Counted from the stretch's first letter, positions 25,698-34,087 are shown. The stretch: 64,000 bases of DNA from an uncultured bacterium (GCA_949288725.1 CASELF010000056.1:1-64000), one strand, 5' to 3'. The notes: generated from the sequence alone by a model not told the origin. Numbers and translations are program-made.

Positions 25698-26495
25698 TAT
25701 TTGAAAAACATTAGACAATTCCATATAATATCCGGAATTTAAAAGTTCATAAAAACGATTATAAACATGAGGGGCTGTAAGTTTTACCTGTTGAGGGTAC
25801 AAATACAACCCCTCTACAAATCTTGCAAACAATTCTGTCGGTTTTGAATAATATTTTCTCAAGCGGTTGATTTTACTTGAAATTCTTGCCTGTCGTCTTT
25901 GGTAGGATTTTAATCTTATATATGCACAAAATTCACTTGGCATATCCTTGAAATCTTGCTCAATATTTTCAACCGATAAAATTTTGGTCGTCTTAAACAG
26001 CCAACCTGTCACAAGTTTTACTCTGTCATATTTTAATAAATACTTTGCCTCAGATTTTTTAATATATTTATCAAATTCTTTAAACTTTTTAGAACGCAGA
26101 AATTTTGGATATCTTTGTTTAATAACATTTTCACAATACTGCAATTTACGTTTAACAGTTAGTTTATGATTGTTTAAGAGTTCAAATTTTGCATGCTTAT
26201 CAACAAGTTTTGTAACCTCAAACAACTCTTCTTCATAAATCTCTAATGGTGAAGTTAAATCAAAAATTACCTCTAAACTTCCGCCATTACTATATATTTT
26301 AGGCTCTAATTTTGAATGGATATAATGTGCAAATTCATGCAAAAGAGTCGGGATAATTCGCTCTTGAGGGATATTTTTAGAAATATCAATTCTGTTTTTT
26401 ACATAAAACCCCAGATGACCGCGCGCTTTGGTAGAGGTATGTATATCAAGCCCCAAACTTCTGTAATATTTGATTAAATCCCTTTCTAAAGTCAT
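25671..26495 (-). CDS. Putative zinc metallopeptidase with HEFAH motif
   Basis: The 274-aa protein contains TLLHEFAHYIHS (HExxH, about residue 53) and a later PTELFARFVEG (about residue 232) whose Glu could be the third zinc ligand, a pattern like ImmA/IrrE or SprT-type gluzincins. The middle is very basic (Lys/Arg-rich) and could bind nucleic acid. No signal peptide is present, so a cytoplasmic place is likely. The 3' end overlaps the zinc-ribbon gene by 27 bases tail to tail. I cannot name the family with certainty. Confidence 0.7.
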   Translation of the reverse strand: MTLERDLIKYYRSLGLDIHTSTKARGHLGFYVKNRIDISKNIPQERIIPTLLHEFAHYIHSKLEPKIYSNGGSLEVIFDLTSPLEIYEEELFEVTKLVDKHAKFELLNNHKLTVKRKLQYCENVIKQRYPKFLRSKKFKEFDKYIKKSEAKYLLKYDRVKLVTGWLFKTTKILSVENIEQDFKDMPSEFCAYIRLKSYQRRQARISSKINRLRKYYSKPTELFARFVEGLYLYPQQVKLTAPHVYNRFYELLNSGYYMELSNVFQILQTHNSVE

Positions 26496-26535
26496 AATCC
26501 AAATATACAGTTAAACTCTAAATAATTCAACAAAT

Positions 26536-26823
26536 TTATACATATTCAGTTTTTTCCATTTCATCACGCAACGGATTAGGCTGAACATTTGGTTCTATCC
26601 TGCTTGGAACACGATAAAATACAGGTGATGTTTTATAATATCTTGTTCTTGTCCCGCTACCCAATTCAGGCGGATTATATTGAATTGTACGACCTGAAGG
26701 ATTATAGTTTACCGTAGTTTGTACAGGATTTCCAAAAACCCAATTGTCTTGACCGAATGCAGGTGTATTTCCACCTAAAAATGTTATTAACAACAATGTT
26801 AAAAACAAATATTTGTAATACAT
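26536..26823 (-). CDS. Small secreted protein
   Basis: The 95-aa protein starts with a signal peptide (MYYKYLFLTLLLITFLGGNT, cleavage near AFGQ), followed by a Pro/Asn/Tyr-rich mature part of about 70 residues with no Cys. The start at 26823 is chosen because AAAGGG lies 6 bp upstream and the signal peptide begins there; a longer frame reaches 26913 but would cover the promoter region. No family is recognised. Confidence 0.7.
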   Translation of the reverse strand: MYYKYLFLTLLLITFLGGNTPAFGQDNWVFGNPVQTTVNYNPSGRTIQYNPPELGSGTRTRYYKTSPVFYRVPSRIEPNVQPNPLRDEMEKTEYV

Positions 26824-26911
26824 GTTAACCCTTTCTGTTCCCCAAATATTTTCCCTTACATAATCTGATATATATAATAAATGCAGAAATGAAAAATTTT
26901 TGATAATAAAC

Positions 26912-26951
26912 AAAGCGTATTGTTACATTATTTAATGTTGCAATACGCCTT
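26912..26951 (-). terminator. Terminator after the rubredoxin gene
   Basis: The inverted repeat AAGGCGTATTG ... ACAATACGCTTT (minus strand) continues as AACAT/ATGT across a short loop and is followed by GTTTATT. The T-run is imperfect. Confidence 0.7.
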
Positions 26952-26982
26952 GAAAATAATTTAATAAATATACAATGTTAAT

Positions 26983-27123
26983 TTATTCTTCTTTTTCAAA
27001 TTGGTCTTTGCCTACAGAACAAAGCGGACAAACGTAATCTGCCGGTAAATCTTCAAAACTTACATTATCATGTTCTGCCGGATCATAAACGTAACCACAT
27101 ACTGTACAAACCCATTTTTCCAT
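26983..27123 (-). CDS. Rubredoxin
   Basis: This 46-aa gene starts [15 protein letters not shown], continues [20 protein letters not shown], and so carries both CxxC pairs (CTVC, CPLC) that hold one iron atom. Rubredoxins carry single electrons, in anaerobes often to oxygen or peroxide reductases. It is slightly shorter than the usual 52-54 residues; the second site reads CPLCSVGKD where CPxCGVGKD is usual. GAAAGGA lies 9 bp before the ATG. It has a terminator downstream and stands alone, so its partner enzyme is not indicated by context. Confidence 0.95.
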   Translation of the reverse strand: MEKWVCTVCGYVYDPAEHDNVSFEDLPADYVCPLCSVGKDQFEKEE

Positions 27124-27205
27124 AAGTATAATTCCTTTCTAAATTTAAATTAATACCAATTATAATTTTATATGCTTATATAAGTTTGTCAATATGACAA
27201 AAGAG

Positions 27206-28501
27206 TTATTGCTGGGCTAATTTCATTTCAATATCTTTTCTAACCTGATAATCAGAATTGTTACCTAATTTTCTTGTTAGAAGCATTATTGAAGGAGCAA
27301 TAACACCCAATGCACCGATACAAGCACCGATATTTTTCAATACAGCACCTTTTTTAAGTTTTCTTACTGCTTTGAAAAATTCATCCGCATTTTTTCCGGA
27401 GGATTCGTATTGACCAAGAAGTTTTTCAAGTTTTTCGCCAACTCCTCTTAATTTCTTAAGGTCAATGTATCTTCTTGTATCAACCATATCAGACCCTTTG
27501 ACAAGTTCTATAATATCTGAATTTTTTGCAAACTCAACAACAATGTTTTTGTTATTTGGTTTTACTGCAAACTTATAAATATCGACATCAGAAACATCTG
27601 CCTTTTTAAATTCCTCAATATGTTTTTTGATAGAACCGTCTTTGAAAGAGTTTTTCAGTTTTTCGCCAAAAATTACTCTTGCATCAAGGTCAATTGATGT
27701 ACCTTTCTTATCTGCACTTTTTTCTAAAGCATCTGATATCCATTGTCCGGCAAAATACATAAATGCCCAGAAACTGCCTTCCTTAATTACATATCCCAAG
27801 AAATCCTGAGGATTTTTAGCATGGGTAAATCTTTCTCCCGTAATTGCAGCATCTACTATCATAAGATTTTTTACAGGATCAAATATAAAATCTTGTAACC
27901 CCGTAAAGGATACATTTTTATTCTTCTCATTCTTCTTTGGATTATGAACATCCGCAAATGCAGATGAAAATGGAACTTGTGAAGATTTTAATTTGTTATT
28001 TAAAGAATGTTTTTCAAAATAATCTTTCTTAATTTGCTGTTCGGTATAATTGTGTCTGAACTTTGTCAAACCTAAATATGTTACTGCAGTTAACAAAGTT
28101 GAAATCGCAAATTTCGCAATTGTCAAACCTTTTGCTAATTTTTGATTAGAAGCAGCTTTTTGCAAACTGGTCAAAATCTCTTTTGTTGGTGCAAATTCTT
28201 GTGCAGCCTTTAGAATTTCTGGATTTTTGAATATTCTTACATCAACTTTTGGATCAATTTTTGCAGGTTTATACATAGCAAGATCAATTACTTTTTGATA
28301 TCCGGGAATACCCCAAAGCCAAATGGCTTGAGTGCCGAATTCATCTATCAATCTATCATTTCCCTCTGCCTTATCCCCTGAAAGGTATGATGCTGTTGTT
28401 AAACCGCAACTATTTGCTATATCTTTTATTGCTAACGGAACCCTTGAACTGTTGTTTCCTAATATAGAGTAAACTGTACTAACTGTTATATTTGGTATCA
28501 T
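27206..28501 (-). CDS. Unknown membrane-associated protein, lineage-specific
   Basis: I do not recognise a named family in this 431-aa protein. It has hydrophobic segments at about residues 128-148 (AKFAISTLLTAVTYLGL), 236-258 (around SFWAFMYFAGQWISDAL) and 393-412 (IGACIGALGVIAPSIMLL). The rest is Lys-rich. The motif VSFTGLQDF near residue 200 resembles short xSFxG motifs I associate with proteins of this lineage (memory, not searched). No signal peptide is seen. TAAGGAAAA precedes the ATG. A long 5' region with RNA structure lies upstream on the same strand. Confidence 0.65.
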   Translation of the reverse strand: MIPNITVSTVYSILGNNSSRVPLAIKDIANSCGLTTASYLSGDKAEGNDRLIDEFGTQAIWLWGIPGYQKVIDLAMYKPAKIDPKVDVRIFKNPEILKAAQEFAPTKEILTSLQKAASNQKLAKGLTIAKFAISTLLTAVTYLGLTKFRHNYTEQQIKKDYFEKHSLNNKLKSSQVPFSSAFADVHNPKKNEKNKNVSFTGLQDFIFDPVKNLMIVDAAITGERFTHAKNPQDFLGYVIKEGSFWAFMYFAGQWISDALEKSADKKGTSIDLDARVIFGEKLKNSFKDGSIKKHIEEFKKADVSDVDIYKFAVKPNNKNIVVEFAKNSDIIELVKGSDMVDTRRYIDLKKLRGVGEKLEKLLGQYESSGKNADEFFKAVRKLKKGAVLKNIGACIGALGVIAPSIMLLTRKLGNNSDYQVRKDIEMKLAQQ

Positions 28502-28583
28502 TTTTCCTTATCCTATTAGGTTTGTATTGTGCTGTATATATTATTCATACAAAAGACAATACATAACCCGCTCAACTAATGTA

Positions 28584-28670
28584 CTATAGGCCCCAAATTA
28601 AATTCATCAATTTCACGATTGGAGCATTCGCTTTTATTGTTGAGTTTCGTCGAATATTTCTATGTTTCAT
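28584..28670 (-). CDS. Possible 28-aa basic peptide
   Basis: A short frame begins MKHRNIRRNSTIK and ends VKLMNLIWGL, with GAAGG 9-10 bp before the ATG. It is basic at the start and hydrophobic at the end. It sits between a terminator and the membrane protein gene at 28501. Size alone makes this uncertain. Confidence 0.25.
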   Translation of the reverse strand: MKHRNIRRNSTIKANAPIVKLMNLIWGL

Positions 28671-28753
28671 TGATCTAACCTTCACTTTCATCTTAAAATT
28701 ACTAAATTAAATAAATTGCTATTTTGTTAATACTTTTTTAAATTTTGTTACAT

Positions 28754-28788
28754 AAAAAACAAGACCTCTTAATCAAAAAGGTCTTGCT
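28754..28788 (-). terminator. Terminator inside the 28.5-29.1 kb intergenic region
   Basis: Minus strand: CAAGACCT / AGGTCTTG with an 11-nt loop, then TTTTTT. It would end a transcript coming from about 28945. Confidence 0.85.
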
Positions 28789-28945
28789 TAAACTTATATA
28801 ACTAACCGACACGACAAATATTCTGTTTAAAACAAGCCTTTCAAAATATTTCTGCTACGTCGGTTTAATCTAATCATTTAGTAAAATTCCTTCTATTTAT
28901 ATTTACGATAAAGAGAATAACATAGAAGAATAAAAAAAACAATAG
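28757..28945 (-). ncRNA. Candidate structured RNA or leader transcript
   Basis: Minus strand: a TATAAT box at 28952-28957, a long hairpin at 28804-28865 (arms AACCGAC / GTCGGTT, extended by wobble pairs), and the terminator at 28754-28788. Inside the hairpin a 16-codon frame (28827-28877, MIRLNRRSRNILKGLF) has AGAAGGA upstream, so the RNA may be a peptide leader rather than purely noncoding. Function unknown. Confidence 0.45.
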
Positions 28946-29014
28946 TGGTTAATTATAAACAATAAACAAATTTAACAAAACTTGAAACACTTTGTAATAG
29001 CGATATAAAATTTA

Positions 29015-29043
29015 TGTAAAGATAAAAAAAGGTATGGTATAAT
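29015..29043 (+). promoter_or_regulatory. Extended -10 promoter of the DegT gene
   Basis: TGGTATAAT (29035-29043) is an extended -10 element; the -35 region TGTAAA (29015-29020) is weak, as allowed for this type. AAGGAG lies 7 bp before the ATG at 29083. Confidence 0.65.
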
Positions 29044-29082
29044 AAACACATAAGGTTTGGTAGTTAATAAAAGGAGATAAAA

Positions 29083-30210
29083 ATGATTCCTATTTTTGAT
29101 TCAAAACGCCAATACGCACAAATTGGTGAAGAAGCTGAAAAAGCCGTATGCGAAGTTATGCGTTCAGGTTGCTATATTCTAGGACCTAATGTTAAGGCAT
29201 TAGAAAGTGAATTAGCAGATTATATCGGATGCAAATACACTGTTTCATTAAACTCAGGAACAGACGCTTTGCACGTTGCTTTAAGAGCATTAGATATAGG
29301 CAAAGGTGATGAAGTTATAACAACAGCATTCACATTTGTAGCAACAGCAGAAGCAATTGGCATGGTTAATGCAAAACCTGTTTTTGTAGATATTGATGAA
29401 AATACATTTAACATTGATCCTGCAAAAATTGAAGCAGCAATTACCCCTAGAACAAAAGCAATTATTCCTGTTCACTTGTATGGTCAACCTTGTGATATGG
29501 ATGCAATTATGGCTATTGCTAAAAAACATAACTTAAGAGTTGTTGAAGATTGTTGTCAAGCAATTGGCGCAACTTATAAAGGTCAAAAAGTAGGTACTTT
29601 TGGTGATATAGGATGTTATAGTTTCTACCCAACCAAAAACTTAGGTACTATGGGTGATGGCGGACTTTGTACCGTTAATGATGAAAAATTAAGAGATAGA
29701 TTAATTGCTCTAAGAAACCACGGTTCAATGGTACGTTATCACAATGATGAACTTGGTGTTAACAGCAGACTTGATGAAATTCAAGCAGCTATATTAAGGG
29801 TAAAAGCAAAATATGTTGACGAATGGAATACAAGAAGAAGAGAACACGCAGCATACTATAACAAATTATTTGCAAATTGTCCTGATATTCAAACTCCGGT
29901 TGAATTAGATAATACATATTGCATATACCACCAATACACTGTAAAAATTCCAAACAGAGATGCTGTTCACAAAATGTTAGGCGAAAATGGTATTGGCGCA
30001 ATGTTATATTACCCAATTCCGCTACATTTCCAAAAAGTTAATGCTTGGCTTGGAATGGGTAAAGGTTCTTTACCTATCACTGAAAAGAACACAGAAGTTG
30101 TAATATCACTTCCAATGTTCCCTGAATTAACAAAAGAAGAACAAGATACAGTTGCAAAAACATTGATTGATTGTATCGAAAAATCAAAATCTACTGCAGC
30201 TTGCTGCTAG
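29083..30210 (+). CDS. DegT/DnrJ/EryC1/StrS family sugar aminotransferase
   Basis: The 375-aa protein has the features of PLP-dependent sugar aminotransferases: [14 protein letters not shown] (phosphate loop), [21 protein letters not shown], and the PLP lysine in [15 protein letters not shown]. Such enzymes transaminate a keto-sugar nucleotide for glycan or lipopolysaccharide synthesis; the substrate cannot be read here. It ends STAACC, an unusual double-Cys tail. It stands alone with its own promoter and terminator, unlike the usual position inside glycan clusters. A nucleotidyltransferase gene lies 8 kb further on. Confidence 0.93.
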   Translation: MIPIFDSKRQYAQIGEEAEKAVCEVMRSGCYILGPNVKALESELADYIGCKYTVSLNSGTDALHVALRALDIGKGDEVITTAFTFVATAEAIGMVNAKPVFVDIDENTFNIDPAKIEAAITPRTKAIIPVHLYGQPCDMDAIMAIAKKHNLRVVEDCCQAIGATYKGQKVGTFGDIGCYSFYPTKNLGTMGDGGLCTVNDEKLRDRLIALRNHGSMVRYHNDELGVNSRLDEIQAAILRVKAKYVDEWNTRRREHAAYYNKLFANCPDIQTPVELDNTYCIYHQYTVKIPNRDAVHKMLGENGIGAMLYYPIPLHFQKVNAWLGMGKGSLPITEKNTEVVISLPMFPELTKEEQDTVAKTLIDCIEKSKSTAACC

Positions 30211-30232
30211 GTTTTATAAAAAATAAAAATTT

Positions 30233-30266
30233 AAAAACCTCTGCTATTATCAGCAGAGGTTTTTTA
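30233..30266. terminator. Terminator between DegT gene and convergent gene
   Basis: An 11-bp stem AAACCTCTGCT / AGCAGAGGTTT with loop ATTATC is followed by TTTTTT on the + strand. It overlaps the last codon of the minus-strand gene at 30264. Confidence 0.9.
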
Positions 30267-30521
30267 TGCTTGAGTAAATAATTTATGCGTCCCTTGAGTT
30301 AAATTTTGTTTTAAGCCGTTTGCTAAAAACAAATTATTCTTTGAATGATCAGGAACTCTTTCGGTTTGTTTACCGTTAAAGTCAGCCCTTAGCATATTAT
30401 ATACGGCAGAATAAGCAGACAATGTTGAATTATTAGTCAAGCCGGTATCAGGAACATTATATTGAGTAGCGAAATCTGTTCCCGGTCGAGATGAAAGTTG
30501 TACGCCATTTACTTGAAACAT
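30264..30521 (-). CDS. Unknown 85-aa protein
   Basis: I do not recognise this protein (starts MFQVNGVQLSSRPGTDF). It is polar, with no signal peptide, membrane segment or Cys, and rich in Asn/Thr/Ser. It lies 13 bp behind the 116-aa gene on the same strand and is surely cotranscribed with it. The small size, composition and pairing suggest a structural or secreted-substrate role, but that is a guess. Confidence 0.6.
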   Translation of the reverse strand: MFQVNGVQLSSRPGTDFATQYNVPDTGLTNNSTLSAYSAVYNMLRADFNGKQTERVPDHSKNNLFLANGLKQNLTQGTHKLFTQA

Positions 30522-30534
30522 AATTCAATATCCT

Positions 30535-30885
30535 TTACGCTAATGTTTGCATTGAAAAGCAACCGCCTGATGGATGACCATATTCATTGTACGCTTTTAA
30601 GTTTCCAACTCCCGGATGAGGGAAAAATTTCTTATTTCCAACCTCAATACATTGACTTGGATCCATCATAGTTTTTTCATAAGCAATGTTAACATTTGGT
30701 TCTAAACCAACAGAATACCACAAAGATTCAAGGTTATTTTTAAGCAGACCAAAAGTTGAACTTATTAAGTTACGAGTTTCATCATCAGAAACTCTTATCC
30801 CAAAATCAGTTTTTACATAATTATCCGTTGTCGCTGTTACATTAGTAATGTTTTGAACTGCTGATTTTTCATTAAATGAACCCAT
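30535..30885 (-). CDS. Unknown 116-aa protein
   Basis: I do not recognise this protein (starts MGSFNEKSAVQNITNV). It has an amphipathic helix around residues 38-60 (RNLISSTFGLLKNNLESLW) and a C-terminal part rich in Gly/Pro/His (FFPHPGVGNLKAYNEYGHP). No signal peptide. AAAGGA precedes the ATG. Upstream lies a promoter region that shares GCAATTAT-N11-ATACTTTATATATAT with the LysM-repeat gene at 49870. It leads a two-gene unit with the 85-aa gene. Confidence 0.6.
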   Translation of the reverse strand: MGSFNEKSAVQNITNVTATTDNYVKTDFGIRVSDDETRNLISSTFGLLKNNLESLWYSVGLEPNVNIAYEKTMMDPSQCIEVGNKKFFPHPGVGNLKAYNEYGHPSGGCFSMQTLA

Positions 30886-30908
30886 GGTAAATCCTTTATA
30901 TACTCTGC

Positions 30909-30943
30909 TCTATATATATAAAGTATCTACTATGTAAATAATT
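30909..30943 (-). promoter_or_regulatory. Shared promoter-region module, copy at 30.9 kb
   Basis: Minus strand GCAATTAT, 11 bp, ATACTTTATATATAT, about 30 bp before the start of the 116-aa gene. The same module with the same spacing stands before the gene at 49870. Confidence 0.5.
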
Positions 30944-30963
30944 GCCTTTTTATAAAAATAATA

Positions 30964-30977
30964 TTAACTTTTGTAAC
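30964..30977. promoter_or_regulatory. GTTACAAAAGTTAA box, copy 2
   Basis: An exact copy of TTAACTTTTGTAAC, about 80-90 bp upstream of the 116-aa minus-strand gene and in opposite orientation to it. Confidence 0.4.
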
Positions 30978-30998
30978 AAAACGATAACTAAACAAACC

Positions 30999-31667
30999 CT
31001 AAATCACATTCAAAAATTTATGAACTTGAGGGATTAATCTTGTATTTTTGTATTTTTTAGTAAATACATCAAGAATTTTGGTACAAAAATCTGATGAAAC
31101 AGCCATTTTATCGCCAATCATTTTAGGTTGAAGCACCAATTCAATATTAAATTCTTTTGCCAAATCAACGCATTTTGCAATTTCATCATCGATAATATTT
31201 TCATCAAACACGATTTTGGCAAACGTCTTTACACCTTTTGATTTTTCGAAAAATTTTCGATGTAATTCAAAACTATCAAATCCGGTTGAAGATTTCAGTT
31301 TAATATCAGCAGAAATTATATCAATATATTCTTTAATTTTGGTAATTTCATTAGACAAAGTTGCATTAGTTTCCAAATAAATTTGAACATCTTTTTTCAC
31401 CAAAGGCAAAAAAACTTTCAAAAAATCAACGGACAATAAAGGCTCTCCTCCCGTTAACGATATTGAATGGAAGGTTGCTAAATCATATTCAGAGGTAATT
31501 TTTTTATACAAATCTTCTTCTGAATATTCAACACCAGTTTGAAATTCCGTATCACAATAATTACATTTCAAATTACAATTACAAAATCTTATAAATAATT
31601 GCTTATAGCCAACAACCGGACCTTCTCCTTGAATTGAAGAAAAAATTTCATTAATTTTAGTTTTCAT
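30999..31667 (-). CDS. queE: 7-carboxy-7-deazaguanine synthase (radical SAM)
   Basis: QueE converts carboxy-tetrahydropterin to carboxy-deazaguanine in the queuosine (and deazapurine) pathway. The 222-aa protein starts with EIFSSIQGEGPVVGYKQLF, has the radical SAM cysteines as CNLKCNYC (Cx3Cx2C), then SLTGGEPLL and the ending IPQVHKF typical of QueE. It is more QueE-like than PFL-activase-like, so it is not the missing PflA. Its first 11 bases overlap the end of the dnaJ gene upstream. No other queuosine gene is nearby. Confidence 0.92.
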   Translation of the reverse strand: MKTKINEIFSSIQGEGPVVGYKQLFIRFCNCNLKCNYCDTEFQTGVEYSEEDLYKKITSEYDLATFHSISLTGGEPLLSVDFLKVFLPLVKKDVQIYLETNATLSNEITKIKEYIDIISADIKLKSSTGFDSFELHRKFFEKSKGVKTFAKIVFDENIIDDEIAKCVDLAKEFNIELVLQPKMIGDKMAVSSDFCTKILDVFTKKYKNTRLIPQVHKFLNVI

Positions 31668-32742
31668 TCATTAAATTCTTTCTGATATCATCTTTTGACA
31701 AATTTTTAAGTTTTTCATACAACTTAACTTCATCATCTGATAAATCATGAGAAAATTCAATACTTACAATAATAATTAAATCACCAACTTTTCCATTTTT
31801 TTTGATTCCCTGCCCTGCAATACGGAATTTTTGACCTGAACAAGTATTAGGCGGTAATTTCAATTTTATAATACCGTCAAATGTTGGAACTTTAATTTCT
31901 TCACCCAAAGCCGCTTCAAAAGGGGTAATCGGAACATTATAATAGATATTTTGCTTATCAAAATGGACTTTTGTACGAGTTTCTATTTTGACATTAATAT
32001 ATAAATCACCATTAGGTCCGCCATTCAAACCCGTTCCGCCTTCATTTTTTAATCGTAATTTTGCACCATCTTTTATCCCCTTTGGAATAGTTACAGTAAT
32101 TCTTTTGCGGTGAGAAACTTCGCCCTTGCCTCCGCATTCACTGCATTTTCCGCCATTAACAAATCTATGACCAAAACAAACCGGACATGTCCTTGTTGTT
32201 AGAACATTAATTACTCTTTTACTTCCTGTTATAACTTCTTCAGGAGTAATAGTAATATCTGTTCTGATATCTTGACCTTTTTGAGGTTTTCTGTTTGCCT
32301 TTGCTCTTTCTTCTTTTTTTAATTTTGCAAGAAAATATCGCAAACTTTTAATGATTGAAAATTTGTTGGATTTTCTTTGAGATTTTTTTGAATTTACACC
32401 GCCTGATTTTTGATTATTTGTTTTGTAGGTAGTTTTATTATTTGTTGAAGTTTCTTTATGAGTATTTGATGAATTTGAATTAGAACTTTGCGAATATGTT
32501 GTTTTTTCTTCTTCTGCAAAAATTCCATTTAAAATATTGTATTCATTACGTTTTTGAGGATTAGACAAAATCTCATAAGCTGATGTAATTTCTTTAAATT
32601 TTTCTATGGCATCAGCATTTTTGTTAATATCAGGATGATATTTGCGAGCAAGTTTTCTATAAGCAGTTTTTATTTCAGCCGTTGTTGCGCTGCTGCTTAC
32701 TTCTAGAATTTCATAATAATTTTTTATACCGTTAAACGCCAT
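31657..32742 (-). CDS. DnaJ-type co-chaperone with half a zinc domain
   Basis: The 361-aa protein has a J domain (residues 5-70) with KYHPDINK, a Ser/Thr/Asn/Lys-rich linker instead of the Gly/Phe region, and the DnaJ C-terminal substrate domains (GDLYINVKIE, PTFDGIIKLKLPP). The zinc domain holds only two cysteine pairs, CPVCFG and CSECGGKG, where canonical DnaJ has four, so it can form one zinc site at most. DnaJ proteins stimulate Hsp70 (DnaK). It is followed by queE with an 11-bp overlap. DnaK and GrpE are not in the window. Confidence 0.92.
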   Translation of the reverse strand: MAFNGIKNYYEILEVSSSATTAEIKTAYRKLARKYHPDINKNADAIEKFKEITSAYEILSNPQKRNEYNILNGIFAEEEKTTYSQSSNSNSSNTHKETSTNNKTTYKTNNQKSGGVNSKKSQRKSNKFSIIKSLRYFLAKLKKEERAKANRKPQKGQDIRTDITITPEEVITGSKRVINVLTTRTCPVCFGHRFVNGGKCSECGGKGEVSHRKRITVTIPKGIKDGAKLRLKNEGGTGLNGGPNGDLYINVKIETRTKVHFDKQNIYYNVPITPFEAALGEEIKVPTFDGIIKLKLPPNTCSGQKFRIAGQGIKKNGKVGDLIIIVSIEFSHDLSDDEVKLYEKLKNLSKDDIRKNLMNEN

Positions 32743-32790
32743 ACAATTTATCTAATGATAAATTATAAAATTTCAACATCCCCAAAATAT

Positions 32791-34032
32791 TTATTTGCAA
32801 ATGTCATTACGGTATCTTATTCCGTCAAATTTTATTTGGTTTAAATCTTCATACAAATAATCTTTTGCTCTTGAAAGAGTAGAGGCTGTCCTTGTTAATA
32901 CAAAGCAATCTCCTTTTTCTGTCAAATATTCGCCATTAGAAGTTTGTTTTACATCTATAAAATCAATGTCATTTATATCATCAACAATATTTAAACCTTT
33001 AATAACTTTATTATATTGCCTTGCCCAAACGACTGCCGAAACAGAAGCATAATTGTTTGTATTAATTATATTGTATTCATCGGCAAATAAACCTTCAATA
33101 CAAGCATGAAAAATTCTGATTAAATCATCTTCAACAAGCCTTAAAACAGTTGCCGCATCAAAATCCTGTAAAAAAGGTCTGAATTCATTAACTACAAACT
33201 TATCCTCATCCGTCAATGTACAGTCAATACCCAATATCCCCATATACGGAGTGTTCCTTTTATCAAGAGAACATAGAGTATTTTTTATAATATTTTCAAG
33301 CCTTGAAAAAACGACTTCAGAAACCTTGTAATCAGGTGCATAAGCCCCAACCCCATTTGTCAAAAATCCGCCATCACCATCTGATGTAAATTTATAATTT
33401 CCAACAGCACAAATAGGAATAGCACTGTAGCCATCTGTTATATAATAAACAGTAAAGTTATGCCCATAAGTGTATTCTTCTATTAGGATCTCATTTTCAC
33501 CTTTAGAAAATAAATTATCCAAAAATTCTCTGGCAAGTGACATTGTTGGACAAACAAGCCTGTCACCTTGCGAACTGGTTTCACTGCTGCGAATTAGGAC
33601 AGGGAAATTTGCAGATTTCAGCCAATCTTCAGCCACCTGCTGCTTATCAAAAATTCCAAATTTTGCCGTCTGAGCATGAATTTTATAAAGAAAACGCTTT
33701 CCATAAGCCTTGTTTAACGCTATTTTACAAGCCGGTGCGGTTGCCCCAAAAATGTTCTGTCCATTTTCTTGAAAAAATGACACAATATCAGATTTCAAAC
33801 TTTTTTCCGATACAGGAATAGTTAAATCAATCTCATTATCAAGAACAAATTTTAATAAACCCGTTAAATCGTCTTCTCTTAAATCAACTTTTTTGTATAT
33901 GTCAGAATCAATCCCGTTAGAAGGCGCAACAAAAATCTCTTCAATCCTAGAAATTTGCCTAAGTTTTCTGGCAAGTGCTGAAGAAACCGCTCCACTTCCT
34001 ACTATTAAAATCTTTTTTCTATTTTCTGCCAT
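32791..34032 (-). CDS. Divergent PurD-like ATP-grasp protein
   Basis: The 413-aa protein follows the layout of phosphoribosylamine-glycine ligase. The N-terminal ILIVGSGAVSSALARKL replaces the family GSGGREHAL. The ATP-grasp core keeps GDGG and TNGVGAYAPD, while the glycine-rich ATP loop (usually ADGLAAGKGV) reads RSSETSSQGD, and the metal-binding EFNxRFGDPE reads EFRPFLQDFDA. Most length and order are retained. It could be a fast-evolving PurD or a paralog with another or no activity. No purine gene is adjacent. The dnaJ gene follows 48 bp downstream on the same strand. Confidence 0.75.
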   Translation of the reverse strand: MAENRKKILIVGSGAVSSALARKLRQISRIEEIFVAPSNGIDSDIYKKVDLREDDLTGLLKFVLDNEIDLTIPVSEKSLKSDIVSFFQENGQNIFGATAPACKIALNKAYGKRFLYKIHAQTAKFGIFDKQQVAEDWLKSANFPVLIRSSETSSQGDRLVCPTMSLAREFLDNLFSKGENEILIEEYTYGHNFTVYYITDGYSAIPICAVGNYKFTSDGDGGFLTNGVGAYAPDYKVSEVVFSRLENIIKNTLCSLDKRNTPYMGILGIDCTLTDEDKFVVNEFRPFLQDFDAATVLRLVEDDLIRIFHACIEGLFADEYNIINTNNYASVSAVVWARQYNKVIKGLNIVDDINDIDFIDVKQTSNGEYLTEKGDCFVLTRTASTLSRAKDYLYEDLNQIKFDGIRYRNDICK

Positions 34033-34061
34033 ACAATATATTATACTACATAAAACAGATG

Positions 34062-34087
34062 ATTTTGTTAAGTTATTTTAACAAAAT
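34062..34087. promoter_or_regulatory. Perfect palindrome between divergent genes
   Basis: Two exact 10-bp arms, ATTTTGTTAA and TTAACAAAAT, are separated by 6 bp. They lie between the divergent purD-like gene and the 81-aa gene, where an operator controlling both would sit. Confidence 0.6.

Noticed and set aside
28561-28600. Minus-strand GGGGCCTATAGTACATTAG resembling the 5' end of a tRNA
   Set aside because: The D arm and anticodon arm do not fold, and no matching 3' acceptor half follows.
30999-31667. Radical SAM gene as the missing pyruvate formate-lyase activase
   Set aside because: EIFSSIQGEG, the Cx3Cx2C context and the PQVHKF ending fit QueE, and PflA features are missing.
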